A stretch of 39,533 nt of DNA from Nitrososphaerota archaeon (GTDB lineage Archaea; Thermoproteota; Nitrososphaeria_A; Caldarchaeales; JAVZCJ01), in contig JAWAZL010000014.1 of NCBI GenBank assembly GCA_038817485.1, positions 1 through 39,533 of the forward strand, written 5' to 3'. Under the pieces are notes generated by a model. That model was given only the letters and a program-made list of their open reading frames with translations, was not told the origin of the DNA and did no database searches. Positions 8,386-16,653 of the stretch are shown piece after piece. A program made the translations under genes and the position numbers. Each line of letters begins with the position of its first letter. Within the stretch, counting starts at the first letter, position 1.

Positions 8386-9155
8386 AAACAAAAATAATTT
8401 GGATGATTTATACGATTGCTTTGCTTTCTTTTTTATATATTCCAATCTTTATGATGGTAATACAATCTTTTAATAATTCAAAATATTTAACAGAATGGAA
8501 AGGGTTTACATTAAAATGGTATATTAAATTATTTGAAAGTAATGAAGTATGGCTTTCTTTTATAAATAGTTTTACTATAGCTTTAGCGTCTGCTTTAACT
8601 TCAACTTTTTTAGGTATTACATTGGCTTATACTTATATTAGAAGTAAAAGTAAAGTATACGATTTTTTAGATATTGCAATGTATACTCCAATTATTATTC
8701 CTGAAATAGCTGAAGCAGTTTCATTAGCTTTATTTTTCTATCTTTCAAATATTAGTTTTGGTTGGTATACAGTTTTTATAGGACATACAGCATTTAATAT
8801 TGCTTTTGCATATTTTACTCTAAAAGCTCAATTATCATTAATAAGCAAAAATGTTGAAGATGCTGCATTAATTTTAGGAGCTAAGCCAATAAAAGTTTTA
8901 TTCTCAGTATTGCTTCCAATCGCTATGCCAGCAATAATTGCTTCATTGATTATAACATTTACTTTATCTTTTGATGATTTTATTAAAAGTGTTTTCACTA
9001 CAGAGCCTGGCTTTCCATTGCTTCCAATACTTATATGGACAAGAGCTGCACGTGCACGTGCAACTCCGGATTTAAATGCTTTAGCAACAATAATGATAAC
9101 TATATCTTTATGTTTAGCATCATTGTATACATATTATATGTATAGGCGTTCATAA
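8382..9155 (+). CDS. potC: Spermidine/putrescine-type ABC transporter permease PotC
   Basis: A 257-residue second permease of the transporter, with six predicted helices. The EAA loop is well kept: 'EDAALILGAKPIKVLFSVL' then 'LPIAMPAIIAS'. 'SFDDFIKSVFTTEPG' near residue 195 is characteristic of PotC, where it usually reads SFDDFVIS. The first residues 'IWMIYTIALLSFLYIPIFMM' form the first helix. It is the last gene of potABC and faces the binding-protein gene, whose end is 48 bases away on the other strand. The presence of both PotB- and PotC-type subunits plus PotD-like protein makes this a complete importer. Confidence 0.9.
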   Translation: MKTKIIWMIYTIALLSFLYIPIFMMVIQSFNNSKYLTEWKGFTLKWYIKLFESNEVWLSFINSFTIALASALTSTFLGITLAYTYIRSKSKVYDFLDIAMYTPIIIPEIAEAVSLALFFYLSNISFGWYTVFIGHTAFNIAFAYFTLKAQLSLISKNVEDAALILGAKPIKVLFSVLLPIAMPAIIASLIITFTLSFDDFIKSVFTTEPGFPLLPILIWTRAARARATPDLNALATIMITISLCLASLYTYYMYRRS

Positions 9156-9203
9156 AGAAAATCAATTAGATAAAAAATTAGTAAAAAATAAAAAATAAAG
9201 GAA

Positions 9204-10271
9204 TTAAGCACCTTTTACTTCGATTGTAATTTCTTCAATTATTTTAATTTCATTCTCGGTTAGTATTGGTTCAAATTGAAGTTTCTCCATAAATTCCTTA
9301 CTTGGATACAGTATACTTTCTTTTAATAAATCTTCAGGCATTAATTCTCTTTTTAAAGAATTTGTGTAATGTACTGCTCTAGTATTTTTTTCAGCTATTT
9401 TAGGTTCAAGCAAAAAGTTTATCCATTCATATGCTAAATCGACATTTTCCGACCCCTTAGGTATTACCATGAAATCTATAAATCTTACGGTCCCCTCTTC
9501 AGGTAAAATATATTCTATAGCTTCTTCATCTTCTTTTGCTATAAGAATATCTCCATTCCAAGCTTGTGCAATATATACTTCACCTTTAGCAAGTCCTGGA
9601 ATATATTGACTTGCCCCCCAATATCCTATAAGGTATTCTCTTTGTTTCTTTAATAATTCTTTAATTTTTTCAACACTTTCGCTACTCCAATCATTTAATG
9701 GAATTTTTAAATAGAATTTTGCTGCGTTAATTGTATCTACAAAATCTTCAAGCATTGAAATTTTTCCCTTATATTTTTTTAGAAATTCTTCATTAAATAA
9801 TTGTTCCCAACCTTTAATTTCATCTTTTACATATTTAGTATTTACACCTATTCCCACGCTTCCCCACATATATGGTATACTATAGCTTAAACCATTATCG
9901 TAGGGATTATTAACAAGTTCTTCATCAATATTTTTAAAATTAGGTATTTTACTATGATCAAGTTTTTGAACATATCCTTCTTTTATTGCTTGCTGCAAGA
10001 ATGAATCTGAAATATATATAACATCGTATCCTCCACCACCAATCTTAAGTTTAGCGAATGCTTCTCCAGATTCTTCATATGTATCATAAACAACTTTTAC
10101 ATCATATTTTTCTTCAAATTCTTCTATTACACTTTCATCAATATAATAGCTCCAGTTATAGATTTTAAGAGTTCTTTCTTTTTTTATGAGTATATTATAG
10201 CTTAAAAATATGCCAACACCAAGAGCAATGATAATCAATGACACTATTAATAACTTATACAATTTTTTCAT
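9204..10271 (-). CDS. potD: Spermidine/putrescine-type extracellular binding protein, membrane-anchored
   Basis: A 355-residue periplasmic-binding-fold protein of the PotD/PotF type. It begins with a short basic end and a hydrophobic helix (about 6-28). No lipobox cysteine is visible, so the helix itself probably anchors the protein outside the membrane. 'LKIYNWSYYIDESVIEEF' opens the mature domain as in PotD, 'IAQAWNGDILIA' matches the ligand-contact strand (AWNGD/E), and 'RFIDFMVIPKGSENVDLAYE' matches the conserved W/F-x-D-x-x-x-IPKGAxN block. Trp and acidic residues there bind polyamine amines in characterised PotD. The gene is transcribed towards potC, so it is controlled separately from the ATPase and permeases. 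A TATA box lies at 10303-10314. Confidence 0.9.
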   Translation of the reverse strand: MKKLYKLLIVSLIIIALGVGIFLSYNILIKKERTLKIYNWSYYIDESVIEEFEEKYDVKVVYDTYEESGEAFAKLKIGGGGYDVIYISDSFLQQAIKEGYVQKLDHSKIPNFKNIDEELVNNPYDNGLSYSIPYMWGSVGIGVNTKYVKDEIKGWEQLFNEEFLKKYKGKISMLEDFVDTINAAKFYLKIPLNDWSSESVEKIKELLKKQREYLIGYWGASQYIPGLAKGEVYIAQAWNGDILIAKEDEEAIEYILPEEGTVRFIDFMVIPKGSENVDLAYEWINFLLEPKIAEKNTRAVHYTNSLKRELMPEDLLKESILYPSKEFMEKLQFEPILTENEIKIIEEITIEVKGA

Positions 10272-10302
10272 TCTTTTTTCTTGAGATATTTTTAAAAATA
10301 AG

Positions 10303-10314
10303 CCAATATATAAA
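10303..10314 (-). promoter_or_regulatory. TATA box for the PotD-like gene
   Basis: On the minus strand the sequence reads TTTATATATTGG, about 35 bases before the ATG at 10271, in the 49-base gap after the THUMP gene. It suggests that the binding protein has its own promoter even though it follows the THUMP gene on the same strand. Confidence 0.45.
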
Positions 10315-10320
10315 CTTTAT

Positions 10321-10830
10321 TTATAATTTATGCACATTGAATATTTGATCATTTTTTATTATCGAAATTCCAGTATATTTACCAATAATTTCAATAAGAA
10401 TTATTTTATCAGGATTTTCTAAATTAACTTTTCTATTTACTAAAGCTGCAACAGCTTTGATTATATCCATGCTTGAAATATTTGTTCTTCTTTTCTCGAC
10501 AGTAATTCTAAATGTTTCATTTTCTTTTATAGAATCTATTAAAGGTAAAGTTGCTTCTACTATTTTTTCAATATTTGTTTCAGTTAAAACTTGTATTGGA
10601 ATAACTCTTTTTAAATAAAAAATTTTATCAGGATTTTCAATGTATATTTTCTTAAGATCTTCAATTATTTTAAATGGATCTAAAGAAGTTTCTGCGATTA
10701 TTAATCCTAAAATATTTGTAGTATTAACAATAGCATTGGCATCTCCTAAATCTTTTAATAAAGATTTAAGTTCATTACATGCTTGAATTTCTAATCCTCT
10801 ATCAGTCGTAGCTATTATATTAAATTTCAT
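10321..10830 (-). CDS. THUMP-domain RNA-binding protein (Tan1-like, COG1818)
   Basis: A 169-residue protein consisting of one THUMP module with its N-terminal ferredoxin-like part. 'FNIIATTDRGLEIQACNEL' starts it; 'IEDLKKIYIENPDKIFYLKR' and 'ETFRITVEKRRTNISSMDII' (about 105-125) are typical THUMP segments, where 'F.v...RR.t' precedes the helix that contacts RNA; 'VNLENPDKIILIEIIGKYTG' closes the domain. No catalytic domain is fused, which matches the Tan1 group required for N4-acetylation of C12 in tRNA-Ser/Leu; it would work as an adaptor for a separate acetyltransferase not in the window. The ATG lies about 26 bases after a TATA-like sequence, suggesting a leaderless message. Confidence 0.82.
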   Translation of the reverse strand: MKFNIIATTDRGLEIQACNELKSLLKDLGDANAIVNTTNILGLIIAETSLDPFKIIEDLKKIYIENPDKIFYLKRVIPIQVLTETNIEKIVEATLPLIDSIKENETFRITVEKRRTNISSMDIIKAVAALVNRKVNLENPDKIILIEIIGKYTGISIIKNDQIFNVHKL

Positions 10831-10875
10831 ATAAAAAATAATAAAATTACTTATATTTAAATCATTATTTTAAAA

Positions 10876-10882
10876 TTTATAA
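10876..10882 (+). promoter_or_regulatory. TATA box of the HTH gene (leaderless start)
   Basis: TTTATAA is centred 27 bases before the ATG at 10906, exactly where transcription would begin at or next to the start codon. No Shine-Dalgarno sequence precedes the ATG, as expected for a leaderless archaeal mRNA. Confidence 0.5.
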
Positions 10883-10905
10883 GGTAGAATAACATCGTTA
10901 TAAAT

Positions 10906-11226
10906 ATGAAAACACCATGCGAAGAAGTTATTAAAGAAATAATTCCAACTATAAGAGCATTAATAGCTAAAGAGTTATGTCTTAAATATGGTTTTAAACA
11001 AATTGAAGCTGCTAAAAAATTGGGTATTACACAAGCAGCTATAAGTCAATATATTTCTTTAAAAAGAGGTGGAAAAAAATTAAAGAAGTTAAAAGCATTA
11101 CCAGAAGTTAAATCATTAATAAAAGAAACATCAAAAAATATTGCTGAAGGAAAAGTTTCAAAGAAAGAATTAAGTAGTAAAATATGCACGATTTGTAAAG
11201 CTATGAGAAAAGAATTTATTAAATAA
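10906..11226 (+). CDS. Small HTH transcriptional regulator (COG2522 type) with C-terminal CxxC
   Basis: A 106-residue cytoplasmic protein. The helix-turn-helix is at about 31-54 ('FKQIEAAKKLGITQAAISQY'), an XRE-like motif as in the archaeal COG2522 family. A basic linker (RGGKKLKKLKAL) follows. The C terminus has 'KICTICKAMRKEF', a CxxC that is usual in this family, plus Cys5 and Cys25; these four cysteines could bind metal or sense redox, but that is inference. It is divergent from the THUMP gene, and its 3' end is 6 bases from the end of the convergent metallopeptidase gene. Its targets are unknown. Confidence 0.75.
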   Translation: MKTPCEEVIKEIIPTIRALIAKELCLKYGFKQIEAAKKLGITQAAISQYISLKRGGKKLKKLKALPEVKSLIKETSKNIAEGKVSKKELSSKICTICKAMRKEFIK

Positions 11227-11232
11227 AGAAGA

Positions 11233-12450
11233 TTATATTTTTAATATTTCTTTAAAAATTTCTTCATTATTTGAGCCAATTAAAAGAATTTCATTCTTTA
11301 AAAATTTTAAAGATAAAAATCTATTTTTATTCTTCCAAACATCTTTTATAATTTCTATAGAATTAGTTTTATTCATCATTTCTCTAAAACAATTATAAAA
11401 TTCTAATGCATCTTCTTCTATATCCCAAACAATTTTCCAAAAGAAAACATAATTACTTACATTATTTTCTCTTATATAAAATGTAAAATTATCTCCACCC
11501 CATCCTTCAGCTGCTTTTTCTGATAAATTTTCATCAATCCAATTTGATAGCATAATTCTTAAAAAATATTCTCCATATGTTTCTGTTTTAGCAATAGACC
11601 ATTCTGAGATATTTAATTTTATTCCATCAACTTTTATTGGTTCTTCATATATCAAATATTTTTCTGGATGTAATATTTGCTCAGTTGATTTTGGAATATT
11701 TTCATACGCTTGATTAACTTTATTCCATCCTCCCAAATTATATAAAAATAAAACAAAGTTCTCGCCATATTTATAAGGGAAAAACAATATTTCATCTAAT
11801 ACATTTTTACTATTATAAGATTTGGAAAACAATAAACTTAAATTGATTTTATCCTCTTTTATTCTTTCAATAAATTTTTTAGAAGTTAACCCAGCATCAC
11901 CTTCAATAAGTGCAGACCATGCTTGTATTTCATCGTGAGTTTTAAGAGATGGAGTTTTAAAATATTTACTTTGAATAATATGAGTAATTTCATGAGATAA
12001 AATTTCATAAGCTTTCTCTAAATCATAAGGATTAAAATATTCTCTAACTATGTATATTACTCCACCACTTGTAGCAGCTAAAACATATCCTGATTGTTTA
12101 ATCGTAGCTTCTTTTAAACTAATATTTTCAGGAATTAAAAAAAGAGCTTTATATATTTCTTCTTTAATCTCAATCTCTTTTAAAGAAATTTCAACTTGTT
12201 TCTTGCCCCAATTTTCTTTAACCCAATCTATCGTAACTATTTCAATTCTAGAATCGTTTGGGGGCTCTAAACCTCTAACTTCTTTAATATTAGATAAAAC
12301 ATTTTGGAAAATTTTTTCAGATTCTTTTCTATATTCGTCTGGAAAAATAATTTCACTTAAGAAATTTTTTATTTCATAATAATAAAAGCTAAATATGAAA
12401 CCAATTAATATGGATAGTATTATTGTTAATACTAATATTCTTTTTCTCAT
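11233..12450 (-). CDS. Membrane-anchored gluzincin-like metallopeptidase, surface-exposed
   Basis: A 405-residue protein with an N-terminal basic end and single hydrophobic helix (about 5-25), so it is either anchored outside the cell or secreted. The zinc motif is 'HEITH' at 153-157 and a downstream Glu183 in 'ALIEGDAGLTS' is at gluzincin-like spacing; the pattern HExxH...A..ALxEGDA is known from archaeal putative neutral zinc peptidases. The C-terminal half (about 220-405) has no motif I recognise; it includes 'AAEGWGGDNFTFYIRENN', which in that type of protein is a conserved W-G-G-D segment. The substrate is unknown. It lies beside the Thr-rich surface protein (80-base gap, same strand), so work on the cell envelope is plausible. 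Confidence 0.75.
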   Translation of the reverse strand: MRKRILVLTIILSILIGFIFSFYYYEIKNFLSEIIFPDEYRKESEKIFQNVLSNIKEVRGLEPPNDSRIEIVTIDWVKENWGKKQVEISLKEIEIKEEIYKALFLIPENISLKEATIKQSGYVLAATSGGVIYIVREYFNPYDLEKAYEILSHEITHIIQSKYFKTPSLKTHDEIQAWSALIEGDAGLTSKKFIERIKEDKINLSLLFSKSYNSKNVLDEILFFPYKYGENFVLFLYNLGGWNKVNQAYENIPKSTEQILHPEKYLIYEEPIKVDGIKLNISEWSIAKTETYGEYFLRIMLSNWIDENLSEKAAEGWGGDNFTFYIRENNVSNYVFFWKIVWDIEEDALEFYNCFREMMNKTNSIEIIKDVWKNKNRFLSLKFLKNEILLIGSNNEEIFKEILKI

Positions 12451-12530
12451 TTCTTATTAGATAAAAAATTAATTTGAATAAAAATTTTTAAAAAAGAGGG
12501 GAGAATTTTAAATTTTTTATACTATTATCT

Positions 12531-13526
12531 TTATCGGCGTTTTCGCATAATAAGATAAAGGAACATTATAATAGCGACTACAATGACGGCTATAATTCCC
12601 AAAGTCATTACATCAAAACCAGCTGGTGCTGTGGTTGTAGGAGTTATTGTAATCGGGGTTGTCGTCGTTATTGGAGTTTTAGTGGGTGTAGTTACTTCTG
12701 TAGTTGTAGGAGTTGTTAAAGGTGGAGGTGTAGCAGGTGTTTTTGTTGTAGTAATTACAATAGTTTCTGTTATCGTAGTCCCTGGTTTTATGATTACGCT
12801 TGTGATTGTAGTCCCTTTAACTACGCTTGATATATACTCAGTTGTTCCTGGAAAACTTATAGTAGTCTTATAAGTAGTGCCTTTTAAAGTTTCAGTTTGT
12901 ACAACAGTTGTTTCAATGGGTATCGGTAAAGTCATAGTAATTCCAGGAACAGTATAAGTTGCTCCTGGAATTGCTACATAAAAAGTCGCAGGTACTTTTT
13001 CTGCTATATAGCTCATTACTCTCTTAATAGTTATTTTATTGCAAGATTGTATAATTTCACCATAAATTGGAAAAGGCATTTTAATAGTAGTAATTCTGGG
13101 GATTTCCGTTTCAATTTCTACTGTAGCAACACCAGTTGTAGTTAAAATTGTTCCACCAGTTGTTTCTAAAAAAGTAGTAGCATATGTAGGAATTGTAATA
13201 ATTGTACTATAAGCTGTCCCTGGAACAGTAATAGTTGTTCCAGGAATGGAAAATACTGCTTCTGGTAAAGCTTTAATTGTTTTAATACATACTTGATCGG
13301 GTCGTTCTTCTTCCATAATGATTATATAACCTGGCATAATCATAGTTGCTATAATAGTAGTATCAGGTTGTTGAATTGTAGTAGTAATAGTTGTTCCAGG
13401 AATTGTAGTAACTTTAGTTGTTGTAATCGTAACAACTTGTTGGCCAATCACTATCTTTGTAAAAAATATAGAAATAATTACGATAATAGTCAAGTGCAAA
13501 ACTTTTTTAATAATATTTTTATTCAA
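12531..13526 (-). CDS. Thr-rich surface protein with signal peptide and C-terminal membrane anchor
   Basis: A 331-residue protein I do not recognise. It starts at TTG with a strong GAGAGGAG site just upstream. The N terminus (about 5-28) is a signal-like hydrophobic helix ending near 'FFTKIVIGQQ'. The body is built from variations of a P-G-T-T/A-x-T unit: 'IPGTTITTTI', 'IPGTTITVPGTAYST', 'IPGATYTVPGITMTLP', 'FPGTTEYISSVVKGTTITS', 'IKPGTTITETI'. A Thr/Pro-rich stalk (about 265-298) follows, then a C-terminal helix 'LGIIAVIVVAIIMFLYLIM' and the tail RKRR that stops transfer. Only two cysteines are seen, one in 'DQVCIKTIKALPEAV' and one in 'EIIQSCNKITIKR', and could form a disulfide. The Thr-rich stalk is a likely O-glycosylation region, as in archaeal S-layer stalks; this is inference. 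Confidence 0.7.
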   Translation of the reverse strand: MNKNIIKKVLHLTIIVIISIFFTKIVIGQQVVTITTTKVTTIPGTTITTTIQQPDTTIIATMIMPGYIIIMEEERPDQVCIKTIKALPEAVFSIPGTTITVPGTAYSTIITIPTYATTFLETTGGTILTTTGVATVEIETEIPRITTIKMPFPIYGEIIQSCNKITIKRVMSYIAEKVPATFYVAIPGATYTVPGITMTLPIPIETTVVQTETLKGTTYKTTISFPGTTEYISSVVKGTTITSVIIKPGTTITETIVITTTKTPATPPPLTTPTTTEVTTPTKTPITTTTPITITPTTTAPAGFDVMTLGIIAVIVVAIIMFLYLIMRKRR

Positions 13527-13700
13527 GCTACTCCTCTCTTTTTTGGTTATTATTTTTTAAGAACTATTTATACTTTTAGGTAAAAATTCTTAATATAATT
13601 CTTAAGATAAAAGTTAAGTATTTGTTAAAAATTTTTAAATAGAAATAAGTTATTTTTAATTAATTAAGACCTTAAAGAAAATTAATAGGTAGAAAATTAA

Positions 13701-15068
13701 ATGAAGATTAAATATTTTGGCACTTCAGGCATTAGAGGAATTGTTGAAGAAAATCTTACACCCGAATTTACTGTAAAAATAGGTCTTTCATATGCTAGAT
13801 TTTTAGGAAATAAAGGAAGTATCGCTTTAGGGAGTGATCAAAGACTCGGTTCAAGAGTTGTTAAACATTCAATTATATCTGGATTAATTGCAGGAGGAGT
13901 AAATATCATCGATTTAGGAATTATTCCAACTCCAGCTTTATGTCATTATATTAAGGAATTTAAATTAGATGGGGGAATAATGATTACAGGAAGCCATACT
14001 CCTCCAGAAATAACTGGAATAATGTTTTTTCAAAATGATACAGGAGAATTAAGGCCAGAGAATGAAGAAAAAATAGAAGAAATAATCATTAAAGAAAAAT
14101 ATAAAAGAGTTCCTTGGAACGAAATAGGAAAAATAGAAAAAGATGATAACGCAATAGAAATATATATTAAAAATGTTTTAAGAAATTTTGGAAAAAAATT
14201 TTCATTGAATGAAAAAATTGCTATCGATTGTTGCAATGGCCCTCAATCCTATGCTTTACCTAAAATAATTGAAGAAATAAATTGCATACCTATAATTTTA
14301 AATGGAGAAATAGATGGAAGATTCCCAGGTAGAGACCCTTATCCAAGACCTGAAAATTTAAGAGAAATATGCAATATTGTAAAAAAAGAAAAAGCTATTT
14401 TAGGACTTGCTTGTGATGGAGATGGAGATAGAGCAATATTTATTGATGATGGTGGAAATGTTCTATGGGGAGATATTACAGGAGCAATTTTTTCTGAAGA
14501 AGAATTAAAAAAACATAATGGAGGAATAATTGTTTGTCCAATAAATACTTCAAAAATTATAGAAGATGTAGCTCATAAAAATAATGGAAAAATTATTTTT
14601 ACAAAAGTTGGTCCACCTGCAATAATAGAACAAGTTGTAAAGAATATTGATAAAGTTGTTTTTGCATTTGAAGAAACAGGCAAATATATATGGAAAGAAA
14701 ATATTTTGTATGGTGATCCATGTTATTCTCTTTTAAAAATTATCGAAATAATTAATTCTAGAGGATATTTAAGTAAAATAACTCAATCATACATGAAATA
14801 TTACAGTAAAAAAATAGCACTACCTATAAAGAAAAAAGATAAAAAAAGAATTTTAAATGAAATCGAGAAAAAGATAATTAAGAAATCAAAATATTTAAAT
14901 ATGGATAAATTAGATGGATTTAAGATTTATTTAGATGAAGATACATGGATTCTTCTAAGACCCTCAGGTACTGAACCAGTTTTTAGAATATACATTGAAG
15001 GGAAAGAGAAAGAAAAGATTGAAAAAATATTAGAAGAATATGTGAGAAAAATTAAAAAAATTATTTAA
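13701..15068 (+). CDS. glmM: Phosphohexomutase, probable phosphoglucosamine mutase
   Basis: A 455-residue alpha-D-phosphohexomutase that moves a phosphate between C6 and C1 of a hexose or hexosamine phosphate. The N terminus 'FGTSGIRGIVEENLTPEF' is diagnostic. The phosphoserine loop is 'MITGSHTPPEITG' with Ser98 (TASHNP in most relatives). The Mg-binding loop is 'ACDGDGDRAIF', the sugar-binding loop 'FAFEETGKYIW', and the phosphate-binding loop 'LLRPSGTEPVFRIYIEG'. Archaeal enzymes of this family act on glucosamine-, glucose- or mannose-phosphate; the EETG-type sugar loop does not settle which. The product feeds UDP-GlcNAc and glycan synthesis, in keeping with the surface genes on both sides. 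An AGGT site lies upstream of the ATG. Confidence 0.88.
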   Translation: MKIKYFGTSGIRGIVEENLTPEFTVKIGLSYARFLGNKGSIALGSDQRLGSRVVKHSIISGLIAGGVNIIDLGIIPTPALCHYIKEFKLDGGIMITGSHTPPEITGIMFFQNDTGELRPENEEKIEEIIIKEKYKRVPWNEIGKIEKDDNAIEIYIKNVLRNFGKKFSLNEKIAIDCCNGPQSYALPKIIEEINCIPIILNGEIDGRFPGRDPYPRPENLREICNIVKKEKAILGLACDGDGDRAIFIDDGGNVLWGDITGAIFSEEELKKHNGGIIVCPINTSKIIEDVAHKNNGKIIFTKVGPPAIIEQVVKNIDKVVFAFEETGKYIWKENILYGDPCYSLLKIIEIINSRGYLSKITQSYMKYYSKKIALPIKKKDKKRILNEIEKKIIKKSKYLNMDKLDGFKIYLDEDTWILLRPSGTEPVFRIYIEGKEKEKIEKILEEYVRKIKKII

Positions 15069-15130
15069 AAATCTTTAATTAATAAAAAATTATAGCAATC
15101 GTTAAAGCAGATAGTACATCTATATTGACA

Positions 15131-16612
15131 TTATGCTGGAATGTATCTGTATTCTTTATAATACATCCAAAACTCTATATAAGCATCTGGATCATCACTA
15201 GTAAAATGGCAATATGCATAAATCCAGACTGCATATTGATTTGGACCAGAATTTTTATCTCCCCACCATGCATTACCATTACCATGTGTATCATATTTAT
15301 AGCTTACCATTTCGATCCACCATCCAGAATCTGCAAGTTTAATTAATATATTTTGTTGATTTTTCTCATCTTTCCTTACAGCTTTCCAATACACATATCC
15401 GGTTTTTTCTTCACGACTATAAGAAGTGGTAGTTTGAGTGATCGTATAAGTTACAGTTGTGGTAGGAGGATTATAAGGAGATGTAGAATACCCAAAATAT
15501 CTTTTTAATTTATAATTTCCAAACATTGCAAATGATATTGAATTTGAAGTTGTTTCTAATATCTTTCTTATTTCATTTCCAAATTGATCCAATTCCCAAA
15601 GCTCCATTTTTGATACATACATATATAATTTTCCATATGCACCTATAGAATTATAGCCATTAGTTACATAAATTCTATCCCATTTCCAAAAACAAGGGAA
15701 TGATTTAAATGAATGAGATATTGTTAATAATATTCCTGCAGGATAAACATATTCTCCATCATCATATCTTCTTCCATAAGGATCGCTATTTGGTTGTATG
15801 CCATCTCCCCATACATCATGATAATGTTCATCATTACTTTGATCATCCTTCTCTCGTATTTTATACCATGTTGGCTTATCATCTCTTGGAGAAATTTGAA
15901 ATGGGCCATGAGATTCTATTTTTAAAGTATAATTTCCATAAAAAGTAGTGGTAAATGTTTGATTTATAGTTTCTGTAAAAGTAGTTCGATAGAATGTTAT
16001 TATTTCTCTTTCAGCAGTTTTAGTTATTGGCTTTACAGGATAATAAGCAGAACCAAACGTATTTCCAAGCATTGTATGTAAAGTAATGCATCTTATTTTA
16101 TTTTTGAAAAACCAGAAATCTTCTGCATATTTAGAATCATTTAATTTAAACGTGCTTATTATATCATTCCCTTTTAATACTATCTCTTCTCCTGCCTCTA
16201 AAACTATATTTAATTCTCCTTTAGAAATTATTCTATTATCCCAATCTTCTATTACAAAATAATCTATTACACTTGTTTTTCCCCATTGATTTGTAATAGT
16301 TATTCTTGTTTCATATTTTTTATTTATAAGTGATGTATTCGTAGCTATTATAGAAGTAGTTGTATTTAAAATTGTAGTATACGTTATTACAATACTAGAA
16401 TTTTCATATTTTTCATCTATGCTTATGTATATTCTTATTAATTCATTCCCAGCTTCAGCTTCACTTTTAATAGCTTCTTTTGAAGTAATAGATATTCTAC
16501 CAATTATTGTTATTCCTGTTATAAAACTTAAAATAATCATTAATAATATTAATGCTGTTATTAATGGATTAAAAATAGATGCTCTAACTTTCTTTTTACT
16601 TATTTTATTCAT
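15131..16612 (-). CDS. Large type IV pilin-like surface protein with C-terminal extension
   Basis: A 493-residue protein, last of a four-gene pilin-like operon. The N terminus has a basic stretch then a hydrophobic helix, 'KKKVRASIFNPLITALILLM', like an archaeal class III signal peptide followed by the pilin assembly helix. Residues about 60-195 match the beta domain of the 166-residue protein encoded upstream ('VIDYF' ... 'LHTMLGNTFGSAYYP'). Beyond about 200 comes an extension of some 290 residues with no family I recognise: a Thr-rich linker, a charged 'HYHDVWGDGIQPNSDPYGRR' segment, many Trp/Tyr residues, and a second Thr-rich linker. It is much longer than ordinary archaeal pilins (100-200 residues), so a tip or adhesive subunit is a reasonable inference. 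An AAAGGAG site directly precedes the ATG and follows a perfect hairpin. Confidence 0.7.
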   Translation of the reverse strand: MNKISKKKVRASIFNPLITALILLMIILSFITGITIIGRISITSKEAIKSEAEAGNELIRIYISIDEKYENSSIVITYTTILNTTTSIIATNTSLINKKYETRITITNQWGKTSVIDYFVIEDWDNRIISKGELNIVLEAGEEIVLKGNDIISTFKLNDSKYAEDFWFFKNKIRCITLHTMLGNTFGSAYYPVKPITKTAEREIITFYRTTFTETINQTFTTTFYGNYTLKIESHGPFQISPRDDKPTWYKIREKDDQSNDEHYHDVWGDGIQPNSDPYGRRYDDGEYVYPAGILLTISHSFKSFPCFWKWDRIYVTNGYNSIGAYGKLYMYVSKMELWELDQFGNEIRKILETTSNSISFAMFGNYKLKRYFGYSTSPYNPPTTTVTYTITQTTTSYSREEKTGYVYWKAVRKDEKNQQNILIKLADSGWWIEMVSYKYDTHGNGNAWWGDKNSGPNQYAVWIYAYCHFTSDDPDAYIEFWMYYKEYRYIPA

Positions 16613-16621
16613 TTCTCCTTT

Positions 16622-16650
16622 CTTTCTTTAAGTGTTCAACTTAAAGAAAG
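16622..16650 (-). repeat. Perfect 12-bp hairpin inside the pilin-like operon
   Basis: CTTTCTTTAAGT (16622-16633) and ACTTAAAGAAAG (16639-16650) are exact reverse complements with a 5-base loop. The hairpin fills most of the 41-base gap between the third and fourth genes, and on the minus strand the ribosome binding site AAAGGAG of the fourth gene follows at once. No T-run follows on the minus strand, so it is not a standard terminator; an RNA processing, stability or translation-control element fits better. Confidence 0.7.
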
Positions 16651-16653
16651 GGT

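Noticed and set aside
12583-12873. A forward frame of 96 codons rich in Val/Gly across the Thr-rich gene
   Set aside because: It is the antisense shadow of the repeated Thr/Pro codons of the surface protein; it has no ribosome site or independent motif.
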